A stretch of 64,000 bases of DNA from Alopecurus myosuroides. Its lineage: Eukaryota > Streptophyta > Magnoliopsida > Poales > Poaceae. The stretch lies in assembly GCA_028641055.1 (NCBI GenBank), contig CM054060.1:313213652-313277651 (forward strand), written 5' to 3'. Numbering within the stretch: the stretch's first letter is position 1; every line of letters begins with the position of its first letter. Position numbers and translations under genes: made by a program. A model generated the notes under the pieces. That model did no database searches and was not told the DNA's origin. It was given only the letters and a program-made list of their open reading frames with translations. Shown one piece after another: positions 20,081 to 30,954 of the stretch.

Positions 20081-21927
20081 CATATTCACCGAGCAGAGAA
20101 CGAAGCAGCAGACGAGCTATCCAAGTTGGGATCTTCTCGGCAGTCCATCCCGGCAGGGATTGCCTTGGAGCATCTGAGGAAGCCATCCATCAAGCCCTCC
20201 CCCAACTCGGAATCTATCTTTGTTCCCTCTCTGCCAAGTGAAGAATCTGACCCAATGGAGATTGACTGGGAGAATGCTGCAGGGAACCCGGGGACTGCCG
20301 TCCTCTACTCGGGGACTGCCATTCCCTACTCGGGGACTGCCACTCCGTACTCAGGGACTGCCATTCCCTACTCGAGGACTGCCATTCCCTACTCGGGGAC
20401 TGCCATTCCCTACTCGGGGATTGCCATTCCTTACTCGGGGACTGCCACTCCTTACTCGGGGACTGCCACTCCTTACTCGGGGACTGCCACTCCGTACTCG
20501 GGGACTGCCGCCCTCAACCCAGAAGCTGTCGCATTCATTGAAGAAGTTCTCGCCAATCGGTCAGGGCTGCAAAGAAGCGCTCCTACTCCTCCTGTGCAAC
20601 CACAAGAGCCTGCCCCAATGGAAATGGACGAACGAGTGTTTCCCGTGCGGGAGACACCGAGTTGGGCAATGCCCATATTATCCTTTCTAAGGGACGGTAC
20701 TTTACCTGAAGATGAGGTGACTGCGAGGCAGATTCAGAGAAGGTCCAAAGGCTACACTATAGTCCGAGATGTGCTGCACAAGAGAAGTGCCACCGGCGTG
20801 CTGCAACGCTGTGTGAGCCCGGAAGAGGGAGAAGAAATCCTGGTGGAGATACATCAAGGGGAGTGTGGGCATCACGCCTCTTCTCGGGCATTGGTCAAGA
20901 AAGCTTTCCGGCATGGCTTCTACTGGCTCACTGCACTGCAGCAAGCTGAAGATATTGTGAGGAAGTGCACCGGCTGCCAGATGTTCGCAAGTAAGATTCA
21001 CATGCCAGCTTCCGAGTTGAAAACAATTCCTATCACATGGCCATTTGCTGTTTGGTGCTTGGATATGGTTGGTCCTTTCAAGCCGGCTAAAGGCAATATG
21101 ACACATATCTTGGTCATGGTGGACAAGTTCACCAAGTGGATCGAGGTGAAACCTATTCGGAAGTGCGATGGGGTCACAGCTGTGAAGTTTGTGAAGGATG
21201 TGATCATGAGATATGGCTACCCGCACAGTATCATCACCGACAACGGCACCAACTTTGCGGAGGGGCAATGGTGCGATTCTGCAGAGATAAGCATATCCGA
21301 CTAGACGTTGCGTCAGTCGCGCACCCTGCCTCCAATGGGCAAGTTGAGAGAGCAAATGGGATGGTACTGGCAGGCATAAAGCCAAGGCTGATTGAGCCAT
21401 TGCTGAAAACACCTGGGTGTTGGCTAGAAGAGTTGCCAGCGGTGCTGTGGAGTCTAAGGACTACCCCTAACCGGTCAACCGGCTACACGCCATTCTTCTT
21501 GGTATACGGGGCTGAGGCCGTGTTGCCAATAGACCTAGAGCATGACTCCCCCCGAGTAGCCCTCTACACTGAGGTGGAGGCGAGAGAAGCTCGAGAAGAC
21601 GACGTTGACCTGCTTGAAGAAGCAAGAGAGCTGACTCTGTCACGTTCGGCTATCTACCAGCAAAACCTGCGGCGCTATCATAGCCGAAAGGTGAACCCAA
21701 GGGTTTTCCGAGAAGGAGGCATGGTCCTTAGGCTTGTGCAGCGCACAACCGGGATGCACAAGTTGTCTCCTCCATGGGAAGGGCCCTTCATTGTCAGCAA
21801 AGCGCTGCACAATGACGCGTACTATCTTGTAGATGTGCGCCCATCACAGGCGAACAGGGCAGATAAAGCTGGAGAGGAAACCAAGCGCCCCTGGAATGTA
21901 GCTCTACTGCGTCGTTTTCATTCGTAA
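20081..21927 (+). pseudogene. RNase H tail and integrase (pol, second part), frameshifted
   Basis: After the TAG at 20078 the same frame finishes the second RNase H, passes through a 21-bp tandem repeat (7-residue unit YSGTAIP) and enters integrase: a zinc-binding region (HQGECGHH...CTGCQ), then core residues Asp in LDMVGPF and Asp in TDNGTNF. Near 21258-21266 the frame shifts by one base, apparently one G lost from a G run, and ends at TAG 21304. The continuation in the next frame (to 21927) carries the catalytic Glu in NGQVERAN and the C-terminal domain (LSPPWEGPF). The catalytic triad is therefore split between frames, and this copy cannot make a complete integrase by normal decoding. Confidence 0.85.
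20289..20519 (+). repeat. Eleven tandem copies of a 21-bp unit inside pol
   Basis: The unit is CGGGGACTGCCATTCCCTAC plus T, in frame, encoding SGTAIPY-type repeats in the spacer between RNase H and integrase. Copies start every 21 bases from 20289 to 20499 with few substitutions. The core TCGGGGACTGC equals the purine-rich sequence directly before the 3' LTR (28529-28539). Confidence 0.9.
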
Positions 21928-22602
21928 GCAAAGATGTGTATGTACCCTCTCATCCGAGTTGAAATTCTACTCTGCAATCTGAAATTGTTCTCGGGGACTG
22001 CCCTCGTCCAAAATTGCTCTAAGTGTTTTTCTTACTCGGCTTGTTCCTTTGTCTATTCGGTTGCTCCACTTCAGAACTCATAAGTGCATTGAGTACTGTG
22101 TTTAAACCTATATGCCAACTCTTCGACTCTGCTGCTGTCCGAAACCCGGCTTCATGGCAAGCAAGAGAACAAGCAAAAGGTCAATGAGCACACGAAAATC
22201 ACAAAGGAAGAAGGAGTGCAGGAACCGAGTAGATTGTGTGTTACTTTTTGTTCCTTGTTTTCGTCTTCTCGGCTAAGTGGTGGGCTGCGTTACCATGGTT
22301 GTTTCTAGCGACTAAGTATTTGCAGCCCTGCTACTTGATTCTTGTGACTCGAATACCAAAAAAGCGACAAGTCGCAGGTAGAGCAGAGATGAAAAGACAG
22401 GGTGAATAAGAAATGCTACTCGGGGACTCGCATGAAAACACAACTCGGCATTAAGCCAGTGTAGTTCAAATTGATTAATGTCAACATAAACAGAGTGGGC
22501 ATAAAAACTAAGTAGCAAGCAAGATAAAGATAGTCTATTACATCTGCTCCCGGCATCCCGGGGATCTGATAAGTTTTCGAGTAAAAGAGAGTGCAGGTTG
22601 CT
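21928..22602 (+). other. Non-coding spacer between pol and the antisense gene
   Basis: No coding signal on either strand. It contains two further copies of TCGGGGACT(G/C) (near 21983 and 22422). It presumably holds the converging 3' untranslated ends of the sense pol transcript and the antisense transcript. Confidence 0.5.
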
Positions 22603-25600
22603 TCAAGATGAGGAGGCAGTGTTCTCGGCGCTGGCCTTGGCTGATGTTTCCTCGGCGGCGGTCTTGGCAGCAGTTTCTTCAGTGGCGGTCGCGGCAGCTG
22701 TTCCTTCGGTGCTGGCTTGAGTGGCATCCGCTTCCGTCTGGACGGTGGCGGACTCTTCCAACTCGGCATCTTGCTGGGCGGCTGCCTGGTCAGAAGTGGC
22801 CGTGGCCACCGAGACGGGTCCTGGAGCCGAGGAGGAGCCTGAAGCGTGGCCAGGAGGGGGCACCGTGTCGTCGAGAGCAGCACCTGAGGAGGTGCCGAAG
22901 TCGAGTGGCTCGCTGTCGATGTGCGCCCCTTCGTCTTCATCGCTACTCGCGACGACGGTGGCTTTTCCTTTTCCGGCCTTGCCCTTGGGAGATTCGAAGA
23001 AGCCGTCAAGGTCTTCGTCTTCGTCATCATCTCCTTCGTCCTCGTACTCGGTGTCGGGTTCGGGGACGCCCTCGATGTAGACCTCCGTCTCGGCGCACTC
23101 TGCGACCTCATACGCAATCTGCTTGCGCAAGGCCACGCTCTCGGCATCCATCTCCCACTTGGAATCATTGCGCTTCCCGCGGATGCGCTGCATATCCAGG
23201 TTTTCATACCAAGATGCTATGCAGAGAAGCATCACGTCCGCACCAGCACGGGCTCCAGAGGCTCGCCATTTTTTCAGCTCGGCCTTCACGTTCTCCAGCT
23301 TGAGGGCGAGATCCCGCATGTTTCTTGGCTGGGGGTCATGAGGCCAGAACAGCCGGTGGAGCTCAAAGCCCGCATGCACCAAGTCAGTTCCGACGCCGGC
23401 CAGCTGTTCGAAGTAACCTTTGAGCACCAGCAAGCTGTCCTCGATATCAGCCCTGGTGTCAATTGGCTCACCCAGCGAAAGGCGAACTGCTCGGGCCTTG
23501 GCTACCATAGGCGCAGAGGAAGAATCAAGACGAGGCCAGATATCTGAAATAGCAAGTGGCAAGATCAAAAACCGAGAAGAAAAAAGAAGCCGAGAAGGAA
23601 CAAGACCGAGAAGAAAAGATGCAATGAAGAGAAAACTTACCGATCAGTTGGCGGCGCAGCTGCTGCAGCTTGGTTTTCCAGGACTCCTCGTTGCCAATGT
23701 GCTTTTCTTGGATCAGGCGCAAGCTATCCATCTGAGCGAAGAGATCAGCATTGGTCTTCTTCAAGGTTTCACATTCCTGCTCAAGGGCCCTCTCCTTGGC
23801 CTTGAAAGTGGTCTCGGCCTTGGCCTTCTCGGCGATGGCCTTGTCCCTCTCGGCGCCAATCTTGACGGCATCCTGGAGTGCCTGTTGCAGCTGGAGTTGC
23901 AGCTTCTCGGTCTCCGTGGTGTGGTCCTTCAACAACTCAAGGGCCTGGTCAGACAGCTGCTTCTGCACTTCTGCTGGCTTGACACAGTCTTGGTGTGCCT
24001 CGGCAAACAACTTGTAATCTTCTGCGAAGAGATAGATGAGGTTAGCAGAGGAGCAGAGAAGAAACAGATTTACGATCGAACCGAGTAAACAACAAGCTTA
24101 CCTTCTAGCCTTTTGATGGTGGCCTCGGAGTTCTCCACGAAGCTGCGGCATTTCTCATGTTCGTCTGCTAAGGCCTTCAGTTTTTCTGCAGAGAAGGAAA
24201 GGTTAGCGCAAAAGAAAGCATAAGCGAGCGTAAACAAAAACGCATGAATCGCACAGCTAAAAGCGTACCTTGCACTTCAGTCAGCTGCTGGGTGCTGTCC
24301 TTGGCGTTCTTGCTGGCTGCCTCCGCAGCTGCCTTTTCCTTCTCTAGAGCAGCAATTCGCCTCCTGGCGATGGAATGGTTCCAGAGAAGATGGCGGTATA
24401 AATTGGTCCGCTTCAGGACGCTATCCTGAGAAGCGAGAAGAAGCAAGTTAGAAAAGGCAGAGAAGATTCAGCCCGAGTAGAAGGCTACTCGGAGAGTATC
24501 CGTCTACTCGACCCGAATCTCGGGGACTGGGGGTGATGGTAAGAAAGAAGAAAGGCGAGTAGAAGAGAAGAAAATTCAACTCGAAAAGATAAGGAAAACT
24601 TACTGCGTAGGACTGCTCGATGTCCTCGTCATTCTTGCGATGCAAGAACATCTTGGCTGCGAGTGTCGCGGTCTCGGTGGAGACGGACATGGGATTGCGT
24701 CCCAAGTCAACCTTGTTCCAGTCCACGCGCATATGGTCGATGCCGCCAAGGCTAAGACCGTGCCACTTATCCACGCCGAGAATCTTGCTATCCCATTTGG
24801 CGTCGATGAAGCCAACGGTGTCCAATACCTGTTCAAGACCCTTGGAAGTTATTGGTTTGTCTTGGACTCCGCGAGAAGCAATGTTGACAGACTGGGGTTG
24901 GCTTGGATCTGGAGGAGGGGAGTTCATGGCTACAGCCTTCCTTCCCCTCTGGATAGCTAAAGCTTTGTCCTTGGGAGGGAAGCCGATTGAGTGCTGTTGG
25001 CTAACCTCAATCATGTACTCCGGGTAGCAGGGCTGGCCAGCAGCGCGAGCATCAGCCGAGAGCGCAGCAGGAATCGGGCCGGACTCGTGGATCACGAGCG
25101 CTCCGCCTGAGGATGTACTCTGGTCTCTGGCCCGCTTCTTCGTTTGCTCCTTCTCGACCCTCTGCTTCTCGGGATCCTCAGTCTTCTCCCCGTCAGTCTT
25201 GGCCTTCGCCTTCTCGGCGACTGCCTTCTCGGCAGCTTGCTTCTCGGCCTTCTTCTGCTCAGCCCTGGCCTTCTTCTGCTCAGCCTTGGCCTTCTCGGCA
25301 GCTTCCTTATCAGCAGTTTCTTTCTCGGCCTTGGCCTTCTCAGCAGCTTCTTTCTCGGTTGCCCTTCCGACAACCTCATCCTTCAGAGCTTCCAAGGCTC
25401 GTTGCCTGGTTACTCGCCCGGCGGGAGGGCTGGATGTATCCTTGGTCTTCGACGGCGAGGAGGAGGTTGGCGGTGTAGGGCCTTGCGCAGTTGGCGGTGT
25501 AGGGCCTTGTGCAGTTGGAGGTGTAGGGCCTTGCGCAGTTGGTGCGGTAGGGCCTTGCGCAGTTGGTGGCGCCGCAGATCCATCGCCTTGTGCGGCTCCT

Positions 25601-27848
25601 GGCTGGGCGCTACTCGGTGTCACGCCCGGTTGCACGCTGCTCAATGGATAAGCAGTGGCATCCGTGGCGGTGGTATCTTCTACTCGCTGCGCGGCAGCGA
25701 GGCTCTCTTGTGCAGCAGCCCCTGTGGCGGGCTGCTCTTGCTCTGCTTCAGGCCGCTCTGCGGCGGTGTTGTCTTGCATCTCATGATCTTGGTTCTCCTC
25801 GGCGTTGCTAGCCGGAGGAGAAGGGGGTCTCTCGTCGTGGACGGCAGTGTCCTGTGCTGCTGGTTCAGACGCTGCTCCTTGTGCATCAGCGGCCTGTGGA
25901 TTGGCAGCAGCAGCACTGGCGGTGTGGTCCTCATCGTCATCGTCCAGGTTGACCAGAGGTACTGGTTTCTCCTTAGTATGGTCAGACGCGAGAGCTGCGT
26001 TTGCGTCCATAGGAGGTCTGCAGAGAAAGGGAAACCAGAAATTAGAAGGAATTCGGGGAAAATAGTACCGCGCGAGAAGGGAAACGACCGAGAAGAGGGC
26101 TTACGCGGTGGTGCACTTGAGTTCTCGTCTGGTTCTCTTCGCGACCGCCTTCTTCTCGGCGGGTTTCTTCTTCTTGGCAGGAGGCGCTGGTGCCCCGCTA
26201 CCAGCCCGTTTGCGGGTCTCAGGAGCGGCGACGGCCAGGGGCTTGACGACTAGGGGCGCATCGCCCTCGTTCTCGTCCTCGTCCTCGTCGTCCTTGTCCG
26301 CGGCAACTTCATCTGGGAATCAAAGAGAAAAGAGGAAAGAATCAGAAACAGCACACGAGGGATTGGTGCTTCTCGGAAGCAAACAGAATGAAAGTACAGT
26401 TACCATCAAAATCCTCGTCGGACCAGGTGCGGAGAGCGTCGCGCTTATCAGGGACGGGGGAACGAGAGAGGTTGGGCTGCTCCACGGCATCAAAAGAGGG
26501 CACATCATCCTCCTCACGATCAGGAGACCAGTTGCCCTCAAAGACCTCGCAGCTCTCAATTATCTGGCGAGTGAGAACCTGAAAAGCAGAGAAGGATCAC
26601 AGACTAGCCGAGAACCAGGAAGGAATCCTACTCGGATAGGCGTGCAGGCGCAAAGCACACAAAGCCTAGGCAGTTTACTAAGCATTCTACCCGGATAGGC
26701 GTGCAAACACAAAGCATACTAAGCCTAAGCATGTTTACAAAGCATACTCGGAAGGGCGTGCAAGTATAAAGCACATCGAGCCTAAGAGTTGTTCTCTAAT
26801 AGGCTATCCGGCAAGGCGTGCAAGCATGAAGCACATTAAGCCTATGCAATTCGGCTAAGTCTCCCACTCGGAACACAAGGCAATTGCTAGCTAATGCAAG
26901 GAGGAGAAGTTATCTACTCGGAAAATGTATGCAGAGAGCAAAGTAAGGAAGGTGTACCCGCTCAATCGGCTTTGTGCGGCTGTACGGGACGAACCCGTAT
27001 TGCCAGTGGTCGCCAAGGCTTGTCGTCAAGATGTTCCTGGCGTGCCAGGGAACGTCGATGTTGTCGATCTCGATGGTGGTGGTCCTGGTGCAGTCGCGGG
27101 GCCCTCCCATGTAACACATGAGATGGCACCGCTCCTGCAAGGGCAGTACTCGGCGCTGGATCCAGCAGGCCACCGGGTCGTCGTTCTTGAGGCCCTCCGC
27201 CTTCAGCCAGCCGAGTCGATTCTCCATCTCGATGGCGTCATCGTCGTTGACGGGCTTGTCCTTCCAGTACATCCCGATTGGAGCGCGATTGCACCAAACG
27301 GGCAGGTTGATTCTGTCGTTCACCGGGGCTCCTGGCTCGGCGGCAACGTTCCTGACGTAAAGGAACGTCTTCTGCCACAGCTTGACGGAGTCCAGCCCCT
27401 TGATGCGGGGGTGGTTCGTCCCGGACCGCTGCACCATCATGGCGCAGCCGGTGTCGGTGGCGCGGGCGACGCCCGCGGAGTCCTTCTTCCCGGTAGATTG
27501 CTGGCGCAGGTGGAAATACCTGAGCCACGTCTCCCACGTGGGCCGGATGCCGAGGAAGGCCTCGCAGACCACGGCGTGGTAGGCGAGGAAGACGACGGCG
27601 TTGGGCGGCAGATGGTGCATCTGGATGCCGAAGTGGTTGAGGAACTTCCTCATGAAATCGGAGGCGGGTAGCCCGAACCCGCGCTCGAAATGCGCCAGGA
27701 AGACGACGCGCTCCCCTTCGCGCGGGGATGGCACGATTTCGCCGTCCGGCGCCCGGCACTCCACGCCGGGAGGGACTCGCCTGGTATTGACGAGCCAGGC
27801 GCAATCTTCCGCGGTGACGCAGGAGCCGGCCCAGCCTGACTTGGCCAT
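22603..27848 (-). CDS. Spliced antisense gene of the Tat element (putative gypsy-type transposon domain protein)
   Basis: Eight exons on the strand opposite gag-pol: 26958-27848, 26404-26578, 26105-26312, 24604-26017, 24269-24425, 24102-24185, 23641-24021, 22603-23543. Every intron is GT..AG, all phases agree, and the joined CDS is 4251 nt (1416 residues). Exon 1 resembles the plant 'putative gypsy type transposon' family (Pfam Transposase_28): GERVVFLAHFERGFGLP, IQMHHLPPN, FLGIRPTWETWL. Exons 3-4 are charged and Pro/Ala-rich, with repeats of TAQGPTPP and a Lys/Ala/Glu-rich helix. Exons 5-7 form coiled coils, and exon 8 adds an acidic Ala/Glu/Thr-rich tail. Function is unknown; nuclear or regulatory roles are only guesses. 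Grande-type elements are known to carry antisense genes, so the arrangement has precedent. A second, diverged homologue begins at 63162. Confidence 0.85.
26639..26835 (-). repeat. Four degenerate ~58-bp repeats in intron 1 of the antisense gene
   Basis: GGCGTGCA recurs at 26639, 26699, 26755 and 26815, each followed by AAAGCA(C/T)A and AAGCCTA-like blocks. The spacing is 56-60 bp. It lies wholly within the first intron; no coding content. Confidence 0.7.
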
Positions 27849-28013
27849 TGTGGCGAGTTGGGAAGGTGGAAGATTTCGAAGGAAATTGGTTGCTGGATTG
27901 AGTCCGCGGCGGCGCGAGAGCTTGCGCGGCGGCGGAGAGCACGGTGGCGGAGAAGAGCAGGAGACGAGGAAGGAATAGTGCGAGGGAAGGGGAAAAGGAA
28001 GCTACCGGCGGGG

Positions 28014-28021
28014 TATTTATA
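28014..28021 (-). promoter_or_regulatory. TATA box of the antisense gene
   Basis: TATAAATA on the minus strand, in a GC-rich context, about 170 bases upstream of ATG 27848 and about 520 bases inside the 3' LTR. The antisense gene of the element at the window end has the same octamer about 140 bases before its ATG. Confidence 0.7.
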
Positions 28022-28527
28022 TTGCCCCCGCGAGTTTACCGTTACCGTCTTGGTAGTGGGATCGATTGTGGCGTGTGGTGGATCCTGTGGCCGGCTAGAA
28101 ACGCACACAAGCGCCGGTTGCGCGCGTAATGGCCACAGTGGATCCCACCACCGAATCGTGGCCTATAACTGCACTTGATGGGACATGACGGCCGGTGGGC
28201 CCATTGCGTGAAAACTGGACGCGTGGCAGGTCGTGTCCTGGGCAACCAAACGACAAGGTCGTGGATGCTTGACACGTGTGCAGTTGCTGCGCGAAGGGTT
28301 GGATTGTGCTCTGTGCTGCAGAGGCTCAATCTGAGAAATTTCTCTAAGTCTTTTTACTCGGTTACAGAGTAGAAAGAAAGTGCTACTCGGAAGAGAGGAA
28401 ACTCAAGGTACTTTCCAGATAGCTACTCGGAAGTCCTACTCGGCATCTTGAGGTTCAAGGGCTGAGATGCAAAGGCTGGTTTTAAGCTGGCAGAGCCTAG
28501 TGAACAAGTTCGCAAGACTCAACCAGC

Positions 28528-28539
28528 TTCGGGGACTGC
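28528..28539 (+). other. Polypurine tract region before the 3' LTR
   Basis: TTCGGGGACTGC immediately precedes TGTCGG of the 3' LTR. It is not a pure purine run, but position and the G-rich core fit the plus-strand priming site. Confidence 0.6.
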
Positions 28540-29439
28540 TGTCGGGGGGTTACCCCCGAGTAGGGTAAAGACAGGTGGTAAAGGCCGCTTACAGAAGAGA
28601 GGTTTGGTCGAGTAGCCGACTACCAGGTACTCGCTACCCGGTCGACTGCTACTCGGTCTCACCTCAAGATGACCAGAAGGAGATATCAATCAAGTTCTAC
28701 CCTGACGAGTAGAAGGTTTGGCCCGAGTACAATTGGCGGGAACCATTGGCGGGAACCTACTCGGGCCAGGAAGTCAAAGGAGCCGTTCTGACACAGGATC
28801 CCGCGTATCCTGGGTCCGTACTTGGCAGCATTCGAACTACTGTTCACGTGGAGACGGCCTGCCTGACAGTGACAGCATGGAAGCAGGCCGTGGCAGGATA
28901 AGGGGGACCTACTCTGTGCCTAGGTACAGTGATACCAGTCTGTCCCCTAGTTTTGCCCAACGACTTTACAGAAGCAGCCAAGGTTAGGAACCAAAGCTGT
29001 CAGCGGGTACTCGGAGAAAGGACGATGTGCACACTATGTCGACACTTGTCTAGATTTGGACGTATCCGGCTGGGCACCGTGTATATAAGGTGCCCCGCCG
29101 CCTCCTGCGCGAGGCACGCTAACAGTGGCTCACTGGGAACCCTAGAAACCCTAAGTTCTTGACCTAGCTCTACTCGGAGAGGAGCGAGAGGCTACTCGGT
29201 AGCGTTGTCATTTGTACCGTGGCTACTCGGAGAGACATCATAATACATAGAGAAAGGCAGGAGTAGGGGTTTTACCTCATCACGAGGGCCCTGAACCTGG
29301 GTACATCGTGTTGTTTGTGTTGTGTGGATCTTACCTCACGCGGCTACTCGTCGCGTGATCCCTCCCCGGACACCTCCAGCGTCCATCGTCCCCACATCTT
29401 TAGCCATCCCATGGCATCTGCCGTGACACCACCACGACA
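28540..29439 (+). repeat. 3' LTR of the young Tat element
   Basis: 900 bp, reads the same as the 5' LTR over all positions I compared. Followed by GTCCT (29440-29444), the right target duplication, and then by the resumed RT of the old element. Confidence 0.97.
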
Positions 29440-29890
29440 GTCCTAAAGATCCATTTGCCTTGCCTCGGATTGACCAGATCATAGATTCTACAGCAGGCTG
29501 TGAACTGTTATGTTATCTGGATGCCTATTCAGGTTATTGTCAAATTAAGATGAAAGAGGAGGATCAAAAGAAGACCTCGTTTATTACACCCTTTAGAGCG
29601 TTTTGTTACACAGCAATGCCCTTTGGACTGAAAAATGCAGGAACAACTTATCAGAGATACATCCCTAACTGTTTGGAAAAGAAGATTGAGCGAAAGTACA
29701 TGTTTATGCTGATGATATTGTTGTCAGATCCCAAAAAGGTGATACTCTTATTTCAGACCTGGAAGAGACGTTTGCCAGTTTACGCAAGTATCAGATGAAA
29801 TTGAACCCGACAAAATGTGTATTTGGAGTACCCGCCGGCAAATTATTGGATTTCATAATTTCAGAGAGAAGAACAACTACAATGTGATTT
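29440..29890 (+). pseudogene. Old Tat element: RT continuation after the young insertion
   Basis: Starts with the duplicated GTCCT and resumes RT exactly where it broke at 13980 (KACP then KDPFALPRID). Palm motifs DAYSGYCQI and FGLKNAGTTYQ are clear. The YVDD region is frameshifted near 29700-29730. Similarity to RT ends near 29870, where unrelated sequence begins, so the 3' half of the old element is gone. Confidence 0.85.
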
Positions 29891-30938
29891 TTCTGTGCAT
29901 TGGAGAGAAGCACGCCCAAGCCTTCCGCCATAAATTAACAAGGATTGATCAACTCGTTTAACCCAAGTTTTGATTCAATAAACAGTTCTGGGTCGACGAG
30001 TCGAGGGTAATCAACTATCTTAAAATTTACATGTTGTTTCAGTTTTTGTGGGCATGTTTTTTGGTTTTGGTCTACATAGACGGGTACATTATTGTGGTTC
30101 AATTAATTGCTTTCAGTAAATCAGCCACTAATGAATTGATTAACTCATCCTTTTTATTCAAGATATATGGTTTCTATGTTTTCGCTCTACAGAGGTACCT
30201 ACTGAAGCACATGAATGTTGGGAGTAGCTATTTATCCTTTTAAAGCTAGAAACAAGTGTGGTGGATGCCTGGATGGATAGCTGATGCACACCCACCCCCC
30301 TCCCCTTGTCTAAACAAGAACCACCAATATCGTACGAGAAACAACTCCTCTTCCTAGCTCAATATATATTTGTTCCATATGCCCACACTTTACCTGGACC
30401 TCCTACTTGTCGTAGATCTCATTAGACTAGTTGTGTAGAAAGAGTTCGATGTGTATAACACTACATAGTTACAATATGCAACGGGAGGCGCTCTGCAAAA
30501 TAAACTCGGGATGGGAGGTACCAGGAAATACACCAACTTATGATACGGTTCAGTTTGCAGTTCAGTGATATCAAGCCGCTCAGGCGCAGACATGGCAATC
30601 AGTTGTTGCTGATTCTGCCATAGATTATTATAAAAATACATTTGCGGCAACCCACAAGGCGGTTGAGACACAGGTGGGCAGAGCAAATCCTTGACGACAA
30701 GACGTAGCAGTTTGGTTCTACACTGTCGTATAGGTCTTTTCCTAGAGACCAATGCGAGAATACATCTTAGAAATCACACCGCATTCAGGCTCGGCCTGCA
30801 GAGAGGCTGGTGTAACGATTTTGTTTTGTGCCACAGCTCGGTGTCGTCTGGGCTTACGTTTTGTCTTGAGCTTCTAATATGCTTCTAATATGCTTGCAAC
30901 AAGTATCCAATAACGAAATTGCTTTGCATGCGATACTC
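29891..30938. other. Intergenic or unrecognised sequence
   Basis: No coding pattern, paired terminal repeats or RNA gene was recognised. Open frames are short and without family motifs. Confidence 0.5.
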
Positions 30939-30954
30939 CATGTCCGACTAACGT

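Larger units (their letters stand above)
13981..29439 (+). mobile_element. Young complete Tat-lineage Ty3/gypsy LTR retrotransposon, 15,459 bp
   Basis: Bounded by two 900-bp LTRs (13981-14880, 28540-29439) that begin TGTCGG and end CGACA. Flanking GTCCT at 13976-13980 and 29440-29444 is the target duplication. A PBS follows the 5' LTR and a purine-rich tract precedes the 3' LTR. Sense order is gag, protease, RT, RNase H, a second archaeal-type RNase H, then integrase. The extra RNase H and the long 3' region with an antisense gene are typical of the Tat group (Retand, Grande, RIRE2 relatives). I saw no difference between the LTRs, so insertion was recent, although pol carries a stop and a frameshift. 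Confidence 0.95.

Noticed and set aside
22608..26253. Long plus-strand frames such as 25144-26253 and 22608-23303
   Set aside because: They lie opposite the exons of the antisense gene, have Leu/Ser/Arg-rich compositions typical of reverse-frame shadows, and carry no domain.
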